Origin: an uncultured bacterium
Lineage (GTDB): Bacteria; Cyanobacteriota; Vampirovibrionia; Gastranaerophilales; Gastranaerophilaceae
Reading direction: 5' to 3'
DNA: 33,703 nucleotides
Assembly (NCBI GenBank): GCA_948433295.1
Contig: CAOJDT010000014.1
Span: 1 to 33,703, forward strand
The notes under the pieces are model-generated. The model was not told the DNA's origin, ran no database searches, and saw nothing but the letters and a program-made list of their open reading frames with translations. A program made the position numbers and the translations under genes. Of this stretch, positions 9,301 to 16,323 are shown piece by piece; the first letter of the stretch is position 1; each line of letters begins with the position of its first letter.

Positions 9301-9799
9301 CGCGAATGTCAGGTAAATGATTGGAAAGTTTCATACCGAAAGCCAGACCTGTTACAGGTTCGGCAGTTTCTTCATTTTCTTTGGGTTGGTTTTTTGGAAT
9401 ATAATCTTCAATCAGAAATTTTCCGTCTTTTTTAACTTTAAGATTAGCGGAAATGTCATCTGCGCCGACAAGGTCGATTTCGATTTTCCCTGTGAGAATC
9501 GGAAGCAGTGACAATTTTCCCTGAGCGTTATCGAGGGTTAGGAAAATGTCGTTATTCGGGAGTGCTGCATTTAAATGTCCTATTTTGGCGCCCACTGTAA
9601 GTTTTGGCGTTGTAACGAATCTTACGTTTTCAAATTTTACCTTGAATCCTGATTCGTCTTCGATTACTTTAGTAAGGTAATGACCGCACGAGTTTGCGAT
9701 TCCGTTCAAAAATAACGGTAAAATCAAGAATAACACATAGATTCCAACAATTATCGAACCTGCAATAATCCCTGTTTTCTTTAATATTTCTTTATTCAT
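6335..9799 (-). CDS. AsmA-like envelope protein, about 1150 residues
   Basis: A very large protein with one N-terminal membrane anchor (about residues 10-30) and an otherwise extracytoplasmic body of repeated beta-strand segments. The N-terminal region (GFKVKFENVRFVTTPKLTV, LSLLPILTGKIEIDLV) and the C-terminal third (NGTLGNIGRLENLL, MNFDNGWADIKSIKTSGPSM, KYNLLNASANLTILGRLG) look like the AsmA family, whose members bridge the periplasm and are implicated in moving phospholipid to the outer membrane. The last about 85 residues differ: a Lys/Glu/Gln-rich coiled coil ending in a Pro/Ala tail. I start at ATG 9799 because AGAGGG is nine bases upstream; a GTG two codons earlier is less well placed. 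It is the last gene of the minus-strand run, 60 bases after miaA. Confidence 0.8.
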   Translation of the reverse strand: MNKEILKKTGIIAGSIIVGIYVLFLILPLFLNGIANSCGHYLTKVIEDESGFKVKFENVRFVTTPKLTVGAKIGHLNAALPNNDIFLTLDNAQGKLSLLPILTGKIEIDLVGADDISANLKVKKDGKFLIEDYIPKNQPKENEETAEPVTGLAFGMKLSNHLPDIRVKNYKIALTDIPTDKQYYIQGEDLNITDFIINKKVKLSTNGKIVLDDKTPFNYDIKVLNKIMPETSLNDLVFAPQTQDEQKPAEPFEINVIDIFKTIHKNQLTANLKTDITTDGNLEDINLHGLINIDKLSIAVDDTPLPDGHVTVNMKGKNIDIDSAVYTAKDEETSLKGFVKTGKKPHVNITCKSNAGINNIFNLIDSLAKSVNSKELDSLSAKGSIDADFTINADTKKVQSSGYFKIPQASIRYGLFDVLIDKISADIDFSNNMINIKKLGFSILNQPLNVYGTIKQNTSVDLHLIADKLLIKGLITAAGQAALLKDNDIRSGVLSMDAAVSGNLKQIKPILNLSLDNLNILNKPLNIAVKLPKAKVTVDEKDVNITDTYLTLDNSRVDIAGKVSDYLTKKLAIDITAKGGLLASDLRAMLPAEMRKDIKASGKLPLYVKVTGNDKVQNILAQLLATPSDYLNVINVDQLNGKSTLITSNMKIANDSLKLSDTGLYAINGLSQIPTSNLSGNLVAVNGSVDKLASKQILNNITIKTPSNIDFTIPGFPKSKIKGAANITVNGTALNPVIGGSVSIPSIKIPEVLVEIGTMNLDLGNSKAKSGYLIPSGKGTVAKFKSGGIEATDLSSNFSLTYDTLYLNGIKGSAFDGKVNGDVSVNLVNGKTNVDFHGNTMNAEKAVEGAAGIKNALSGTLGFNAKLSLNAYAPSENAMMQSMKGNVNFDIKNGTLGNIGRLENLLLAENLRSNGVIAAALTPVTNMPVVKNTAIFKSISGDMNFDNGWADIKSIKTSGPSMAYFVYGKYNLLNASANLTILGRLGSDVVAALGPVGQLSVSKLTSYIPKFGNLTGNLINALTTNPKGERISEIPELSDGNKKHQDFKVSFNGGIESSSSVKSFKWLSVCDTSELEGGSMKDQFKQSTDALKQLQNQRKEEVQKSIEEAKNAAKQTAEDLKNQVQNTKDSINELKNLFKKPSAAPQSPEPTAAP

Positions 9800-9859
9800 A
9801 AACACATACCCTCTTATAATTTACGTTATTATTTTAACATAAAAATATAAAAACACCGG

Positions 9860-10741
9860 CTATTTTTTGAGTTTTTCAGGGTAATGATTCCATTGAATAT
9901 TTTCGTTCTTTCTAAACCATGTAAGCTGTCTTTTTGCGTAATTTCTGGTATTTTGTTTTAACTTTTCTTTTGCATCTTCAAGTGTTAAAATTCCGTCAAG
10001 ATATGCGATTACTTCCTGATAACCGATTGTGTAAACAAGATTTGGAATTCTGCCGTGTTTGTCGAGAAGGTTTTTTGTCTCTTCAATTATGCCGTTTTCG
10101 AACATTATGTCAACGCGTTTGTTAATTCTGTCATAAAGTTCGTTGCGCGGAAAGTTTCTTCCAATCCATTCAACTTCAAATTCGGCTTCTTTTTGTCCCT
10201 GAACCTCGCTCATAGGTTTTCCCGTGAGATGTATAACCTCCAGTGCACGGATAATTTTTTTCTTATCATTTGCCTCTATTTTTTCTGCGCAAGCGGGATC
10301 GAGTTTTTGTAATCGTTCGTACAAATCCGCAGTTTCTTCTTTTTTTAATTCTGTACGATATTCGTAGTCCGCACCGACTTTCGGCAAATCGTAATTTTCA
10401 AGGAGAACTCTGTAGTACAACCCTGTTCCGCCTGTAATTATCGGAGTCTTTCCGCGAGAAATTATATCGTAAATACATTTTTTTGCTTCATCTACATATA
10501 GTCCCGCCGAATATTCAAATTCGGGTTCTACTATATCCATCATAAAATGAGGGATTTCTTCACGCTCTTCCATTGTCGGTTTAGCGCAGGCGATATCAAA
10601 TCCTTTGTATACAAGTCGTGAATCTGCGGAAATTATTTCTCCGTCGATTTTTTTCGCAAGTTCGATGGAAAATGCCGTTTTTCCGCTAGCAGTCGCTCCG
10701 ACTATCGCTATTACTTTCTTCTTTGTTGAATTCGCTGTCAT
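9860..10741 (-). CDS. miaA: tRNA dimethylallyltransferase MiaA
   Basis: MiaA transfers a dimethylallyl group to A37 of tRNAs that read codons starting with U. The P-loop GATASGKT is at 15-22, followed by ISADSRLVYKGFDIACAKPT, the family's substrate-binding DSxxVY segment (here DSRLVYK instead of the commoner DSMQVYR), then TGGTGLYYRVL and the C-terminal YAKRQLTWFR that contacts tRNA. At 293 residues it is of normal length. Its start lies 56 bases inside the upstream membrane-protein gene; no alternative start exists between there and the P-loop, so the overlap is real. No strong Shine-Dalgarno site is visible, so coupling to the upstream gene is likely. Confidence 0.95.
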   Translation of the reverse strand: MTANSTKKKVIAIVGATASGKTAFSIELAKKIDGEIISADSRLVYKGFDIACAKPTMEEREEIPHFMMDIVEPEFEYSAGLYVDEAKKCIYDIISRGKTPIITGGTGLYYRVLLENYDLPKVGADYEYRTELKKEETADLYERLQKLDPACAEKIEANDKKKIIRALEVIHLTGKPMSEVQGQKEAEFEVEWIGRNFPRNELYDRINKRVDIMFENGIIEETKNLLDKHGRIPNLVYTIGYQEVIAYLDGILTLEDAKEKLKQNTRNYAKRQLTWFRKNENIQWNHYPEKLKK

Positions 10742-11543
10742 AATAAGAGAATATTAACACAACCACGTAAACTAAGAAATAGAAATATACAATCATCATT
10801 AACATATACAGTAACGGATTAAGTACCGAAAATGTATTTGCAAATGAGATAATGAAATTCAAAATTGATAAATATATGAAAATAAAAAGAGATTTTCCGA
10901 ATCTTTTGAATATTTTACCGATTGATCCGAATAAAGCTCCAATCGGGTTCAATGTTTTGTAGATTATTTCAGGAATCCACAGCATCAACAAAAATGATAA
11001 TATTGAACTTGATATCAGGAATAAAAAGTTCCAGTTACCGAGTTTGTACAGTTGTTCTATTGTCAAAGAATCGAGAAAAACTCTCATATCCTGAGGCGAT
11101 GCCATTGCTTCTTTAATCTGTGCAGGAGTAAAATCTATACTTCCTATAAAATGCATTCCTATTTTATAAACGGCAACCCCGAATAATGCAAAAATTAAAA
11201 ATGTGCACAACGACATTCCCACAAAGGAAAGAAAGTATTTTCCTATACCGGCAGGCATTTCTTTTATGAGGTTCAAAGAGGCGCGTGAACGGTCGTTATC
11301 CAAAATATAGTCTTTTTTAGAAATTTCTATTGATTTTTTGACCATATAAAACCAGCCGGACATAAACGCACCAATCATACAGACAAGAGTTAATGTTGCC
11401 GAAATTATTTCCGGAAGCGTATCCGCTACGCTTTTTGCAAAACCAAGATATATTACAATAAGCCATATAAATAAAATCAAAGGAGTTGCTAAAATTATCC
11501 CTTCATTTGTATATTTAAACGCGTTTTTAAAAAGTTTGAGCAT
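10686..11543 (-). CDS. Uncharacterised multipass membrane protein
   Basis: A 285-residue integral membrane protein with about six hydrophobic segments (roughly 18-36, 44-70, 105-130, 172-195, 216-238 and 240-265). Its loops are short and positive and its tail is acidic and serine-rich (DSEFNKEESNSDSRSDC). That tail is encoded where the gene overlaps miaA by 56 bases in another frame. GAGG lies upstream of the ATG. I do not recognise a conserved family signature; the layout loosely resembles small bacterial proteins with repeated amphipathic plus transmembrane helices. It sits 42 bases after the DUF2229 gene and seems to belong to the same transcript. No function is proposed. Confidence 0.75.
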   Translation of the reverse strand: MLKLFKNAFKYTNEGIILATPLILFIWLIVIYLGFAKSVADTLPEIISATLTLVCMIGAFMSGWFYMVKKSIEISKKDYILDNDRSRASLNLIKEMPAGIGKYFLSFVGMSLCTFLIFALFGVAVYKIGMHFIGSIDFTPAQIKEAMASPQDMRVFLDSLTIEQLYKLGNWNFLFLISSSILSFLLMLWIPEIIYKTLNPIGALFGSIGKIFKRFGKSLFIFIYLSILNFIISFANTFSVLNPLLYMLMMIVYFYFLVYVVVLIFSYYDSEFNKEESNSDSRSDC

Positions 11544-11585
11544 ATTTTATTATAACCTCTGTGCCTTATTATTTAATTGTGCAAA

Positions 11586-12722
11586 TTACTTAGTAGTTTG
11601 TTCCTGTTTTTTACTTTCCATTGCAAGTTTTCTTTTGCGGCGTCTCATCAAGTCCACAAAAGCCTCCAATCTCGTAAGATAACCTGCTTTACCCGTCTGT
11701 TCATCCATAATCAAAGGTAAAATCGGGATGTCGCAGTTTTCTCTCATTTTCGGGAAAATATTTTGAGACATAATCTCAGGCATACAGGTAAACGGACTTA
11801 TGTGGATAATTCCGTCAATACCGCGTTGGTCAGCGTATGCAACGTCCGAAACACATTCAAGAGCGTCTCCGCCTATATCACGCATAAGATAAGGCTTTGC
11901 AAGTCTGTTTGCACGTTGAAGGTGAGTTTCGCCTTTTCTGAATATTTTCGGAATGATTGCATCTTTTAAGAAACTGCTTACGGTAAGACTTTTTCTTGTT
12001 TGTACACCCATTTTACCCAGTTCTTTTACAATGTCCTGATTTGAAAATTTGTCGCATACAAGATAAATTTCGCCTGTGATATCGACATATAAAACTTCTC
12101 GTTTTTCGTCAATTTCGGTTTTATCCATCTCTGCAAACGCAAGTTTTTTAGCCTTATTCATTTCTCTTGTATTCATTGCTGCATCAACGATTTTTAACGC
12201 TTTAAGAAAATGTTTTTCGGCTTCTCCGCTTTTAATTTCTCTTGCGCGGTAGTAGGATAATTTTGTTTCCAAGTCGTCAAGGAGAAATACTTTTCTCATT
12301 GCGAGGACAATTGCACGTATAAATAGCGCAGGATCGTTCTTTCCTGTAATTTCTTTCAAGAATCTGTATAACCCCTCAATTCCGTCATACAGTTGTAATT
12401 CTATGTAATTTGCCTTATATCCCATATCGGTCAGAGCATTATTAATACAAGAACCGTACTCTCCGAGTCTGCAAATTCCCGGGGAAGATATCATTGCAAC
12501 GTAATCCGCGCCGCCTTCGATTGCTTCAATAAAGTTACCGAGAATAAGTTTGTATGGCAAACATATTGCTTCAGGAGCATTTTTTGTTCCGAGTGATAAT
12601 GTTTTTTTACTTGTATAAGGCGGTATGTAAGCCTCGAGCCCGACTTTTCTTAATGCCGCTGCCCATGCGATGTATATTGTTCCCATGTGAGGGAATGCTA
12701 CTTTTATCTTTTTCTTTTCCAT
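11586..12722 (-). CDS. DUF2229-type protein related to 2-hydroxyacyl-CoA dehydratase activases (CoA activase family)
   Basis: This 378-residue protein resembles the dehydratase-like half of large CoA-activase-type proteins (DUF2229/COG3581). It begins with KVAFPHMGTIYIAWAAALRK, then APEAICLPYKLILGNFIEAI and MISSPGICRLGEYGSC, with C54, C84 and C92 as candidate Fe-S ligands, and has HISPFTCMPEI late in the chain. Such proteins carry a [4Fe-4S] cluster and are usually partnered by an ATP-hydrolysing activase (ASKHA fold), which is absent from this window. The real substrate of this subgroup is unknown. It starts two bases after the gcvPB stop codon. The C-terminus is a Lys/Gln-rich tail. Confidence 0.75.
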   Translation of the reverse strand: MEKKKIKVAFPHMGTIYIAWAAALRKVGLEAYIPPYTSKKTLSLGTKNAPEAICLPYKLILGNFIEAIEGGADYVAMISSPGICRLGEYGSCINNALTDMGYKANYIELQLYDGIEGLYRFLKEITGKNDPALFIRAIVLAMRKVFLLDDLETKLSYYRAREIKSGEAEKHFLKALKIVDAAMNTREMNKAKKLAFAEMDKTEIDEKREVLYVDITGEIYLVCDKFSNQDIVKELGKMGVQTRKSLTVSSFLKDAIIPKIFRKGETHLQRANRLAKPYLMRDIGGDALECVSDVAYADQRGIDGIIHISPFTCMPEIMSQNIFPKMRENCDIPILPLIMDEQTGKAGYLTRLEAFVDLMRRRKRKLAMESKKQEQTTK

Positions 12723-12724
12723 AT

Positions 12725-14149
12725 TTATTTTTCCGTATATTTTAAATCAGGGTGTCTTGCTGCCAATGTTTCGTCAACGCGTTTTACAGGCGTCGTGTGA
12801 GGTGCGGAAAGAATGTATTGTGCATCGGTTTCTGCTTCTTTTGCAATTTTAATCATCACGTCTGCAAACTCATCAAGTTTAGCCTTAGTTTCCGATTCCG
12901 TCGGTTCAATCATCAACGCTTCGTGGACGATTAGAGGGAAGTATACTGTCGGCGGGTGAGTGTTTTCATCCATAAGCCGTTTTGCGATGTTGAGAGTTGA
13001 AACTCCGTAATCGTGTTTTTGACGTTCGCCCGAAAGCACAAATTCGTGCATGCAAGGTTCATCGTAAGGCAAATCATAGTATTTTTTCAGTTTTTCTTTA
13101 AGGTAATTTGCATTCAAAACTGCGTCTTCCGTTGCGTTTTTGAGGCGGGTGCCCATCATAAGAATGTAGGCATAAGCTCTTACGAGAACTCCAAAGTTCC
13201 CGTAGAAAGATTTTACCGAACCGATTGTATGTTTAAGGTTATAATTTCTGAAATACTTTTCTCCGTCAAATTCAATAACAGGAGTCGGAAGATATTCTTT
13301 CAAATTTCCCACAACTCCGACAGGTCCGGCACCCGGGCCGCCTCCACCGTGAGGAGTTGCGAAAGTTTTGTGAAGATTCAGGTGGACAACATCAAATCCC
13401 ATAAGTTTAGGATTTGTATAGCCCATAATCGCATTAAAGTTAGCTCCGTCATAATAAAGAAGCGAGCCGTTATCGTGCATTAACTTTGAAATTTCAAGAA
13501 CATTTTCTTCAAAAATACCGAGCGTATTAGGGTTTGTCATCATAATAGCGGCAACGTCTTTATCAAGAACTTCTTTTAATGCTTCAATGTCAACCTGACC
13601 TTTTTCATTTGATTTGACTGAAACGATTTCAAAACCGCACATGTGAGCGCTTGCAGGGTTTGTTCCGTGTGCGCTGTCAGGGATAATAACTTTTGTTCTG
13701 TTGTCGCCTTTTACCTCAAAATACTTTTTAATAACCATCATTCCCGTGAGTTCGCCGTGGGCTCCTGCAGCGGGTTGAAGAGTTACGGCATCCATTCCCG
13801 TAATATTTTTTAAGGCTTCCTGTAAGTTATACATCAAATGAAGTGCCCCTTGAGAATCCTCGTCACTCATAAGCGGGTGTAAATTCGTATGACCCTCAAG
13901 TGATGCAAGCAGTTCGTTAACTTTAGGGTTATATTTCATTGTGCACGAACCGAGCGGATAGAATCCTTTTTCAATACAGAAGTTTCTGTCTGAAAGTTCT
14001 TTGTAGTGTCTTAAAACTTCCAGTTCGCCGACTTGTGGAAGATTGCAGGCTTCTTTTCGTAAAAATGCCGACTTTAAGAAACTCAAGTCTTCTTTTTCAT
14101 CCGTAAGATAAATACCCGAGTTGTTGCTTTTTTCAAAAATTGTTTTCAT
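12725..14149 (-). CDS. gcvPB: Glycine dehydrogenase (decarboxylating) subunit 2
   Basis: This is the P-protein beta subunit of the two-subunit glycine cleavage system, which decarboxylates glycine and hands the aminomethyl group to GcvH. Marks are the N-terminal [38 protein letters not shown], and the PLP-binding lysine in [20 protein letters not shown] (K261). The length of 474 residues is normal for subunit 2. The expected partners gcvPA, gcvH and gcvT are not next to it; instead it lies three bases after a sigma factor and two before a DUF2229 gene. Either the rest of the system is elsewhere or this copy has been moved. An AGGGG about 11 bases upstream can serve as the ribosome site. Confidence 0.95.
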   Translation of the reverse strand: MKTIFEKSNNSGIYLTDEKEDLSFLKSAFLRKEACNLPQVGELEVLRHYKELSDRNFCIEKGFYPLGSCTMKYNPKVNELLASLEGHTNLHPLMSDEDSQGALHLMYNLQEALKNITGMDAVTLQPAAGAHGELTGMMVIKKYFEVKGDNRTKVIIPDSAHGTNPASAHMCGFEIVSVKSNEKGQVDIEALKEVLDKDVAAIMMTNPNTLGIFEENVLEISKLMHDNGSLLYYDGANFNAIMGYTNPKLMGFDVVHLNLHKTFATPHGGGGPGAGPVGVVGNLKEYLPTPVIEFDGEKYFRNYNLKHTIGSVKSFYGNFGVLVRAYAYILMMGTRLKNATEDAVLNANYLKEKLKKYYDLPYDEPCMHEFVLSGERQKHDYGVSTLNIAKRLMDENTHPPTVYFPLIVHEALMIEPTESETKAKLDEFADVMIKIAKEAETDAQYILSAPHTTPVKRVDETLAARHPDLKYTEK

Positions 14150-14152
14150 TCC

Positions 14153-14764
14153 CTAAATTATCCCCTGTCTTTTTAAGTCTTTTTTTATTTTATCTAATCC
14201 CGATTGAATGATTCTGGAAATTCTTGATTGCGAAATATCAAATTCTTCTGCGATTTCTCTGAGTTTTTTCTCTTTGAAGAATTTGTATTCAATAAGTTCT
14301 CTTTCTCTTTTCGGAAGTTTTTTCATAGATTCGATAATTTGAGTTTTTAATTCTCTAAACTCAATTGCTTCTTCCGGAGTCTGGTCTTCAGCCTTAATCT
14401 GAGTAGGCACTTCCGCATCCTGCATTTCGTCAATGGAAAGAATTGTTTTGTAAACTTCGCAGCGAACTTCCTGTTCGTCGTTTTCGGTTTCCATTGCGGC
14501 TTTGCGGTTTTTAAGAGAGTACCATTTGTAGCGTCTTCTGACTTCGTTTCTTATTGCCCATTTGATAGCAGTGGATAAGTATGTGCTGTTATAGTTCTCG
14601 GGCGGATTGTTTTTAAATAAAATATATAAAGTGTGGTTTCCGATATTAATAAGTTCAGGCAGTTCAACAAGATGAGAAACAGAGAATTTCTGATACTCAA
14701 CTTTTGCAATCGTTTCGATTAAATTTTTATATTCCTTTAGATTAACTTTTTCATCTGCCGGCAT
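14153..14764 (-). CDS. Sigma-70 family RNA polymerase sigma factor
   Basis: The product has about 203 residues from ATG 14764. Region 2 is visible at about 31-85, including an ELINIGNHTLYILF segment and a -10-recognising helix rich in Arg and aromatics (AIRNEVRRRYKWYS). Region 4 at 145-197 is a clear helix-turn-helix (LPKRERELIEYKFFKEKKL, then EIAEEFDISQSRISRIIQSG). A conserved region 3 is not obvious, so this is a short alternative (group 3-like) factor rather than the housekeeping one. The start is uncertain: the frame is open to TTG 14794, where GTGGA precedes, while ATG 14764 lacks a clear Shine-Dalgarno site. It is first in the minus-strand run and three bases from gcvPB. No anti-sigma gene is adjacent. 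Confidence 0.88.
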   Translation of the reverse strand: MPADEKVNLKEYKNLIETIAKVEYQKFSVSHLVELPELINIGNHTLYILFKNNPPENYNSTYLSTAIKWAIRNEVRRRYKWYSLKNRKAAMETENDEQEVRCEVYKTILSIDEMQDAEVPTQIKAEDQTPEEAIEFRELKTQIIESMKKLPKRERELIEYKFFKEKKLREIAEEFDISQSRISRIIQSGLDKIKKDLKRQGII

Positions 14765-14842
14765 GACTATAACATTCAATCCTATTAATAGCAATTATCC
14801 ACAATTTCATTTTATCAAAAAAAAATATAGAATACCAGACAA

Positions 14843-14870
14843 TTTACATTCTCTTAACATAAGTTATCTT
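14843..14870 (+). promoter_or_regulatory. Possible promoter of the UspA gene
   Basis: TTTACA (14843-14848), 16 bases, TATCTT (14865-14870), in the 139-base space between the divergent sigma-factor and UspA genes. Predicted leader about 27 bases with GAGGAAA before the ATG. Confidence 0.35.
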
Positions 14871-14903
14871 AATAGAGTGAGTAAATTAAGTTGAGGAAAA
14901 TAT

Positions 14904-15746
14904 ATGAGAGTATTGTTTTGTACAGACGGTTCAAAGATTAGTTTTAACGCGCTGAAAAATTTTGCAAAATGGTCAAAAGGCGCTGTTGTAGATACTATTT
15001 GCGTAATTGACTGGACTTTTCTTCCCGATGAAGTAAGCATTGAAGAAGAAGGGTTTTCTAATTCCTGCGCAAATGTTGCCGATAATATTTTGAAATTCGC
15101 AGAAAAAGAAATTGCAAAAACGAATCTTATTTTCGGTGAAAATATAAAACGCTGCGGTGAATCTGTTGACAGTATTCTTGAACAGCTTGACCGTGAAAAA
15201 TACGACCTTATTATTATGGGTTCTCACGGTAAAAAGGGGATACAAAAATGGCTCGGTTCGGTTTCCCGCGACATTCTTAACAGTTCAAGCATTTCATCTT
15301 ATATTTCAAAATACGAAAATCGTGCAAAGAAAATTCTTTTTGCAACTGACGGAACGGATAATTCTTACAACGCAGTGAACATGGCTATAAAATATCTCAA
15401 TTTAAACGAAAAAGAAATTTTTATTTGTGTTGTATCAGAAAATCCTAATTTACTTTTTCTTGAAGGAACCCTTGATTCAAACTGGCTTCTTGAAATTGAA
15501 CAGCGTCAGTTAAAAAATGCCGAACGTATAATTCGCGATGTAAAATCCCGTCTTGAAGAATTCAGTATTCCTGTCGAAAAAGACGCTATTATAACGGGGA
15601 TTCCGGCTGAAAAGATAATAGATTTTGCGCGGGAAGAACAAATTGACCTTGTTGTTATGGGAACAAGAACAAAGGCAAAAATCAGAGGCTCTGTAAGTAA
15701 ACGTGTTCTAGAAAACACCTCGTCAGACGTATTAATTGTAAAATAA
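14904..15746 (+). CDS. Tandem-domain universal stress protein (UspA family)
   Basis: Two UspA domains are fused in 280 residues. Domain 1 (1-135) begins MRVLFCTDGSKISFNA and ends with LIIMGSHGKKGIQKWLGSVS. Domain 2 (145-280) begins KKILFATDGTDNSYNAV and ends with LVVMGTRTKAKIRGSVSKRV. The G-2x-G-9x-G-[ST] ATP loop is kept in domain 1 (GSHG...GS) but altered in domain 2, where the second glycine is missing (GTRT), so perhaps only one half binds ATP. GAGGAAA is placed well before the ATG. It is transcribed divergently from the sigma factor. Usp proteins are generally induced in stress and stationary phase; that this one is controlled by the neighbouring sigma factor would be a guess. Confidence 0.92.
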   Translation: MRVLFCTDGSKISFNALKNFAKWSKGAVVDTICVIDWTFLPDEVSIEEEGFSNSCANVADNILKFAEKEIAKTNLIFGENIKRCGESVDSILEQLDREKYDLIIMGSHGKKGIQKWLGSVSRDILNSSSISSYISKYENRAKKILFATDGTDNSYNAVNMAIKYLNLNEKEIFICVVSENPNLLFLEGTLDSNWLLEIEQRQLKNAERIIRDVKSRLEEFSIPVEKDAIITGIPAEKIIDFAREEQIDLVVMGTRTKAKIRGSVSKRVLENTSSDVLIVK

Positions 15747-15840
15747 TTATTTCCAATTATAATCATCTTTAATTGCACGTCAGAATTAACACCACCGTCA
15801 AGTGTTGTCATAAAGTTCTCCTTATTTTTTGTGTGCTAAA

Positions 15841-15863
15841 AACCCTAAGGGGTTGAAGTTTTT
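15841..15863. terminator. Small hairpin downstream of the UspA gene, weak terminator candidate
   Basis: AACCC (15841-15845) pairs with GGGTT (15850-15854) around TAAG. On the plus strand a T-run comes only five bases later; on the minus strand the stem is followed directly by Ts. It overlaps the -35 box of the next promoter. Weak evidence. Confidence 0.25.
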
Positions 15864-15881
15864 AATAAAATAGTTTATAAT
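15853..15881 (+). promoter_or_regulatory. Strong sigma-70-like promoter for the small RNA
   Basis: TTGAAG (15853-15858), exactly 17 bases, TATAAT (15876-15881). The predicted start, seven bases after the -10 box, is G15888, which is the first base of the closing stem of the RNA below. Confidence 0.6.
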
Positions 15882-15887
15882 GTGATT

Positions 15888-15975
15888 GATAGTTTGATAC
15901 GGTAAATCTCGACACCGCAGCACGAATTAGCAACGGAGGGATAGTTCGAGTCCTCCTTTCAAACTATCGCTTTTT
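15888..15975 (+). ncRNA. Candidate stand-alone structured small RNA, about 88 nt
   Basis: No credible reading frame covers this stretch. GATAGTTTG (15888-15896) pairs perfectly with CAAACTATC (15960-15968), closing a three-way junction. Inside are CGGT/ACCG (15900-15903 with 15914-15917) and GGAGG/CCTCC (15935-15939 with 15952-15956). GC then five Ts (15971-15975) follow the closing stem. A near copy of the 5' strand, GATAGTTCGA at 15940-15949, can pair with the same 3' strand to form a shorter terminator-like hairpin, so two folds compete. A good promoter starts exactly at the first stem base. TTCGAGTCC looks like a tRNA T-loop, but no tRNA fold works: the five bases before TTCGA cannot pair with those after the loop. 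No Rfam family is recognised. Confidence 0.5.
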
Positions 15976-16020
15976 ATCTATATATGTTTGTATTTCATTA
16001 AAGTTACTTATTTTTAATGA

Positions 16021-16267
16021 GTTGATTTTGAATTATTAGCGGATGAATTAAAAAAAAGAACGAGAAAGTCAAAATAAATCGTTGAGATTATTGGCTTATG
16101 AGTTTGATGTACAGATGTCTTTGTTGAGTCGTCTGAAAAATGGTGTAAATGAGCCCAAATTAATATCGATATGGACTGTTTGTCAGGCATTGGGTATAAA
16201 GCCGTCGGAATTGTTGAAGCGAATTGAGGACAGATTGCCCGAAGATTTTACGTTAATAGATTCATAA
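16021..16267 (+). pseudogene. Decayed XRE-type helix-turn-helix regulator
   Basis: From 16052 the frame reads KKERESQNKSLRLLAYEFDV, then a typical XRE helix-turn-helix (SLLSRLKNG, EPKLISIWTVCQALGIKPS) to the TAA at 16265-16267. The N-terminal part of such a domain (VDFELLADELKK) is present just upstream but one frame away. The break is in a run of eight As at 16050-16057; removing one A would join the two into a product of about 80 residues. The upstream piece has no good start codon (a stop at 16018-16020, then GTT) and no ribosome site. A TTG at 16082 could begin a 61-residue remnant, but that also lacks a ribosome site and half of the domain. Pseudogene is likelier than programmed frameshifting; a sequencing error in the A-run remains possible. 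Confidence 0.55.
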
Positions 16268-16288
16268 TAACGTTAAAATGTAAATTTC

Positions 16289-16317
16289 TTGAAAAATTTT
16301 TCTGAATTTTATATAAT
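16289..16317 (+). promoter_or_regulatory. Promoter predicting a leaderless mRNA for the ABC permease operon
   Basis: TTGAAA (16289-16294), 17 bases, TATAAT (16312-16317), then six bases to the ATG at 16324. The expected transcription start is the A of the start codon. No Shine-Dalgarno sequence is present. Confidence 0.7.
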
Positions 16318-16323
16318 CAATTT

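Noticed and set aside
13013-13483. A 156-codon plus-strand frame opposite gcvPB.
   Set aside because: Antisense to a well-supported gene and without any recognisable protein features.
15506-15811. A 101-codon minus-strand frame over the end of the UspA gene, with a good ribosome site.
   Set aside because: Most of it is antisense to a strongly supported UspA domain and shows no family features; only the first about 21 codons are outside. Kept as a low-interest finding, not as a gene.
15888-15968. tRNA gene, because of TTCGAGTCC and a long closing stem.
   Set aside because: The five bases on either side of the TTCGAGT loop do not pair, four extra bases separate the would-be T-stem from the acceptor strand, and no D-arm G-box or anticodon arm can be placed.
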